Assembly (NCBI RefSeq): GCF_000204195.1
Contig: NZ_AFBG01000018.1
Coordinates: forward strand, 186,001-250,000
Direction of reading: 5' to 3'
From: Acidovorax radicis N35
GTDB lineage: Bacteria > Pseudomonadota > Gammaproteobacteria > Burkholderiales > Burkholderiaceae_C
Length of the DNA: 64,000 nucleotides
The translations under genes were made by a program, and so were the position numbers. The stretch's first letter is position 1, and the number at the start of each line of letters is the position of its first letter. This document shows, piece after piece, positions 61,043 through 64,000 of the stretch. Under the pieces are notes generated by a model. It was not told the DNA's origin, made no database searches, and saw nothing but the letters and a program-made list of their open reading frames with translations.

Positions 61043-61624
61043 TTACTTCACCAGCGTGGCGGAGTTGATGGTGACGGGGGTGGTGGGCACGTTCTGGTGC
61101 GGGCCCTTGTTGCCCGTGGCCACGGCCTTGATCTTGTCGACCACGTCGTTACCGCTCACCACCTTGCCGAACACGGCATAGCCATGGCCGTCCGGGCTGG
61201 GGGCGTTGAGCATGGCGTTGTCCTTCACATTGATGAAGAACTGCGACGTGGCGGAGTTGGGGTTGCCCGTGCGCGCCATGGCGATGGTGTAGTTGTCGTT
61301 CTTGAGGCCGTTGCTGGCTTCAAGGGGAATCGGGGCCTTGGTGGGCTTGGGGATCAGGTCGGCGGTGAAGCCGCCGCCCTGGATCATGAAGCCGTCGATC
61401 ACGCGGTGGAACACTGTGCCGTCATAGTGCTTGTCCTTGACGTAGCCCAGGAAGTTCTCGACCGTCTTGGGCGCCTTGGCAGGATCGAGCTGGACCACGA
61501 TGTCGCCCATCGAGGTGGACAGCTTGACCTTGGGGGCATCCTCCGCATGAACGGATGCTACTGAAAACATAGCTGCTAGCGCAACACTGGCAAGCGCCAG
61601 GGTCGAATTTCTTCTGGAAATCAT
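61043..61624 (-). CDS. ppiA: Periplasmic cyclophilin-type peptidyl-prolyl isomerase
   Basis: A 193-residue paralogue of ppiB with a signal peptide ([26 protein letters not shown]). The catalytic domain has [32 protein letters not shown] and [18 protein letters not shown]. The start overlaps the stop of the upstream transpeptidase gene (ATGA at 61621-61624), so translation is coupled. The signal-peptide region resembles the dispersed repeat; see the findings. Confidence 0.9.
   Translation of the reverse strand: MISRRNSTLALASVALAAMFSVASVHAEDAPKVKLSTSMGDIVVQLDPAKAPKTVENFLGYVKDKHYDGTVFHRVIDGFMIQGGGFTADLIPKPTKAPIPLEASNGLKNDNYTIAMARTGNPNSATSQFFINVKDNAMLNAPSPDGHGYAVFGKVVSGNDVVDKIKAVATGNKGPHQNVPTTPVTINSATLVK
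61557..61612. repeat. Possible diverged repeat in the ppiA signal sequence, copy l
   Basis: Reading the coding strand, GAAATT, CCTGGCGCTTG, GCGCTAGCAGCTAT and GTAGC occur in the same order and spacing as in copy f; an ungapped 55-base alignment gives about 37 matches. It would encode the signal peptide. Confidence 0.4.
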
Positions 61625-62907
61625 CCAATCACTCCTTCGAAAAATATCTGCCATTGTTGGCCCCGCCGCGCCCAGTACTGGCGCTTGACGGGGCCCGTGC
61701 GGGCGCCTTCGGCGACTTCGCCGAACGTTACCACCATGGTGTCGGCGGAATCTGTCCAGCGCAGGTAAGACTTGTCCTTGAGGTGTAGTTCCCTGCCCCG
61801 CAGTGCGCGGGTCTCGGTCTTGAGCACCTGGGACCATTCTTCCAGCGGCTTCTTGCGGTAGCTCTGGAAATCCGGTGCGTAAAAGCCCAGCAGGCGCTTC
61901 ATGTCGCCTTCGGTCTTGGCGCTGCGCCAGGCGTTGAGCACCGCGTCGAAAGACTTGCGGTCTGCCTGAACGGCGTGCGGTGCCACCCATTGCAATTGGC
62001 GGGCGATGACCACGGGCGTGGAGCGGGGCTCCACGGTGCGCAGAATGCGTTCCAGGTCGGGGTTGGCCAGCACCAGGCAACCATCGGTGGCCAGCGGGGC
62101 GCGGGCGAACTGGTCGGGCGGCGTGCCGTGCAGCCAGATGCCGCTGCCAGTCTTGCCCCGGCTCTGGTCCAGGGGGTTGGGGTAGTTGATGGGCAGGGCG
62201 CCTGCGCCGTAGAAGTCCTTGAGCGTGGCGGGGTCCAGCCGGCTGGTGATGAAGTAGACCCCGAGCGGCGTGCGCTGGTCGCCTTCCAGGTTTTTCTCGA
62301 TGCCCAGCTTGCCCACCGAGGCATAGTAGTCCGCAATCAGCTGCAGGCCCTTGGGGGTGTTCTCGAAAAGATACAGGCGTGAGCGCGAAGCGTCCACGGC
62401 AATCGCATGGCGCGAGCGGGGCGAGAGCTCCAGGAACTGGGCTGGAATACTGTGTGCTGGCGGGCGGCTGCGTTGGGCGTCCACGCGCTGGCGCGACTCG
62501 TTGCGCAGTTCTTCCAGGGTGGTGGCCACCTGCAGGCTGCGCGCCGTGTCGGGTTCTGGCACATCGCCCATGCGGCGGATGGGCCGTGTGCGTGACATCA
62601 GCAGGTCGCCCACGGCCAGCTGCGCGAGCTGGAAGTTGGGATAGTCGCGCGCCAGGGTTTCTGCCTGGGCCAGCGCCTCGCGGCTGCGGCCTTCCGCGAT
62701 GAGCTTGTAAACCGCCAGCAGGCGGGTTTCCGCCTGTCCGTCGCGCAGGTCGGGCGACTTGGCGGTGGCCGGTTCTGCCGCAGAGGGGGCGGCTGTGCGG
62801 CCGACCTTGCCGCTCTGGGCGTGCGCGGGCGCCGCCTGCAGCAGTGCGGCGAGGAAAAAAGTGCCAGCCGCGGCACAGCGGCCTGGTGCGGACAGCTCCA
62901 CAAACAT
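61621..62907 (-). CDS. L,D-transpeptidase, Cds6-type, with NTF2-like C-terminal domain
   Basis: A 428-residue envelope enzyme. Signal peptide ([17 protein letters not shown]), a tetratricopeptide-like helical region (about 60-105), then a YkuD catalytic domain with SGIWLHGT (His260) and [14 protein letters not shown] (catalytic Cys277). The C-terminal ~110 residues form an NTF2-like domain resembling that of the next gene. YkuD enzymes make 3-3 peptidoglycan links or anchor proteins. The stop overlaps the ppiA start (ATGA). Confidence 0.9.
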   Translation of the reverse strand: MFVELSAPGRCAAAGTFFLAALLQAAPAHAQSGKVGRTAAPSAAEPATAKSPDLRDGQAETRLLAVYKLIAEGRSREALAQAETLARDYPNFQLAQLAVGDLLMSRTRPIRRMGDVPEPDTARSLQVATTLEELRNESRQRVDAQRSRPPAHSIPAQFLELSPRSRHAIAVDASRSRLYLFENTPKGLQLIADYYASVGKLGIEKNLEGDQRTPLGVYFITSRLDPATLKDFYGAGALPINYPNPLDQSRGKTGSGIWLHGTPPDQFARAPLATDGCLVLANPDLERILRTVEPRSTPVVIARQLQWVAPHAVQADRKSFDAVLNAWRSAKTEGDMKRLLGFYAPDFQSYRKKPLEEWSQVLKTETRALRGRELHLKDKSYLRWTDSADTMVVTFGEVAEGARTGPVKRQYWARRGQQWQIFFEGVIG

Positions 62908-62989
62908 GCGCGGTTTCAGGTTCAGGCCTTCAGGGGCGGGCCGCAGAAAACGCCCGCGCTGCAGGCGCAGGCCCGGTCGGGGCTCAAGG

Positions 62990-64000
62990 TCAACCGCCGG
63001 TGGATTCGCGGACGATGGTCCAGCGGCCGTTGTGGTTCACCAGATCCAGCGTCTTGCGGCTGGTTACATTGAGAGCATCGGCGGTGTAGGCTTGGCGAAA
63101 GCGGGCAGTGGCCTTGCTGCCATTGACCGCAACGCTGATATCGGATAGCTGGACGCTGATCTTGGATTTGCCCACGATGCGCGCCTCGCGCTCTTTTTCC
63201 CAGACGGCGCGCGTCTGGCGACCGGGTGGATCGAAGGATTTGTCGTAGGCACCCAGGTAGCCTGGCATGTCTTTGGAGGACCAGGCGGTGGCCCATGCCT
63301 GCACGGCGGATGTGACGGCCTGGACGGTGGCAGCGTCGCTCGCCGCTGCTGGGGCGGTGGCGGGTGCTGCGGCAGCCGCCTGGGTTTGGGTTGTCGCAGG
63401 AGCGGGTGTAGCGGCGGGAGCTGGCGCTGGTGCCGGTGTGGGGGCTGCCGCCGGGGCCGGTGCAGGCGCTGGGGCGGCTGCGGTTGGCGCGGGCCGCTGC
63501 GTGGCCACTATGGCGGGGGCCGGCGCGGTAGCGGGTGCGGTGGCAGCAGGACGGCCTGGCTTGCCGGTGGCATCGGGTGCGAACAATTCGCGGATCAGCG
63601 CCAGCTTGGGTTTGACGGAGTTAGCGTTGGTGGCATCGAGCTGCAGCGCCTTGTTGTATGCCTGGCTGGCGAGCTTGGCGTAGATGTCGCCGAGGTTCTC
63701 GTGGGCGGTGGCGTAGCTGGGGTTGGTGCGGATCGCCATCTCCAGTGCCGTGCGGGCCTTGTCCAGCTGGTTCTGGTTGGCGTAAAGCACTGCCAGGTTG
63801 TTGTAGGGCTCGGGCAGCTCGGGATATTCTTCCGTCAGCTTGGTGAAGGTGGTGATGGCATCGGCGGGCTTGCCCGAATCTGCCTGCGCCACGCCGCGCA
63901 GGAAGCGCAACTGCGGGTCGCGTGGGTTGGCTGCCAGACGCTGGTCGGCCTTGGCGAGCGCGTCGGCGGGCTTGCCGGCCTTGATCAGCTGGGTGATTTC
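62990..64000 (-). CDS. TPR protein with NTF2-like C-terminal domain (5' end outside window)
   Basis: A frame open to the window end, at least 336 residues. The visible N-terminal part has TPR-like repeats (GKPADALAKADQRLAANPRDPQLRFL, then NNLAVLYANQNQLDKARTALEMAIRTNP and ATAHENLGDIYAKLASQAYNKAL, read as helical units). A long Ala/Pro-rich linker of about 80 residues follows, then an NTF2-like domain ending STGG. It shares this end domain with the L,D-transpeptidase downstream, so the two may act on a common partner in the envelope. Confidence 0.82.
   Translation of the reverse strand, partial: EITQLIKAGKPADALAKADQRLAANPRDPQLRFLRGVAQADSGKPADAITTFTKLTEEYPELPEPYNNLAVLYANQNQLDKARTALEMAIRTNPSYATAHENLGDIYAKLASQAYNKALQLDATNANSVKPKLALIRELFAPDATGKPGRPAATAPATAPAPAIVATQRPAPTAAAPAPAPAPAAAPTPAPAPAPAATPAPATTQTQAAAAAPATAPAAASDAATVQAVTSAVQAWATAWSSKDMPGYLGAYDKSFDPPGRQTRAVWEKEREARIVGKSKISVQLSDISVAVNGSKATARFRQAYTADALNVTSRKTLDLVNHNGRWTIVRESTGG

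Noticed and set aside
63330-63560. GC-rich near-tandem repeats
   Set aside because: They encode an Ala/Pro linker in the TPR protein.

Overview
The window is GC-rich bacterial chromosome with strong GC bias at third codon positions. It reads as a betaproteobacterium of the Comamonadaceae, most like Acidovorax. This rests on the family mix (DUF1501/DUF1800 pair, DUF2242, DUF924, DUF3014, tandem NHL lipoproteins, Lrp and LysR regulators) and on about a dozen copies of a short imperfect palindromic intergenic element. No tRNA, rRNA, CRISPR array, prophage or intact transposase gene was seen. About 68 protein genes are supported, mostly in short runs on both strands.

Layout. 1-15.8 kb: metabolic and accessory genes (M14-like deacylase, DUF924, DMT exporter, MgtC, nitronate monooxygenase, TruC, hydrolases, a DHH phosphoesterase) and the Tat-type DUF1800-DUF1501 operon, then an MFS transporter. 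15.9-17.7 kb: an orphan flagellin whose variable region carries a zinc-protease motif (flagellinolysin type), with a good sigma-28 promoter. 17.8-28.5 kb: nuclease, lipoprotein, Lrp, a TetR/saccharopine-dehydrogenase-like divergent pair with duplicated operators, a MITE-like element, LysR/GST genes, RluE, an M23 peptidase and a cardiolipin-synthase-like enzyme. 28.6-37.3 kb: a periplasmic binding protein, an ArsR-SRPBCC operon, a WrbA-like flavoprotein, an FHA-membrane protein coupled to a secreted serine protease, and an M14 peptidase.

37.5-38.2 kb holds two unrecognised, less GC-rich genes. 38.5-46 kb: glnS, aroQ, arfB, a DODA-type dioxygenase, an esterase, DUF3014 and an MFS/AraC divergent pair. 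47.1-50.4 kb: an Lrp regulator divergent from an orphan pyruvate-dehydrogenase-type E1 (aceE family) whose coding sequence contains a copy of the intergenic repeat. 51-53.6 kb: a hydroxyaspartate/serine dehydratase with a YheO-type regulator and a frameshifted relic of a DSD1-family PLP enzyme. 53.8-58.4 kb: two tandem NHL-repeat lipoproteins. 58.6-64 kb: an envelope run of mtfA, lpxH, ppiB, a periplasmic cyclophilin, an L,D-transpeptidase and a TPR protein; the last two share an NTF2-like C-terminal domain.

The strongest biological points are the enzymatic flagellin with its promoter, the intrusion of the dispersed repeat into coding sequence (aceE, and possibly the ppiA signal peptide), and several operators readable at base level (TetR, ArsR, YheO-type, the last with a predicted leaderless transcript).
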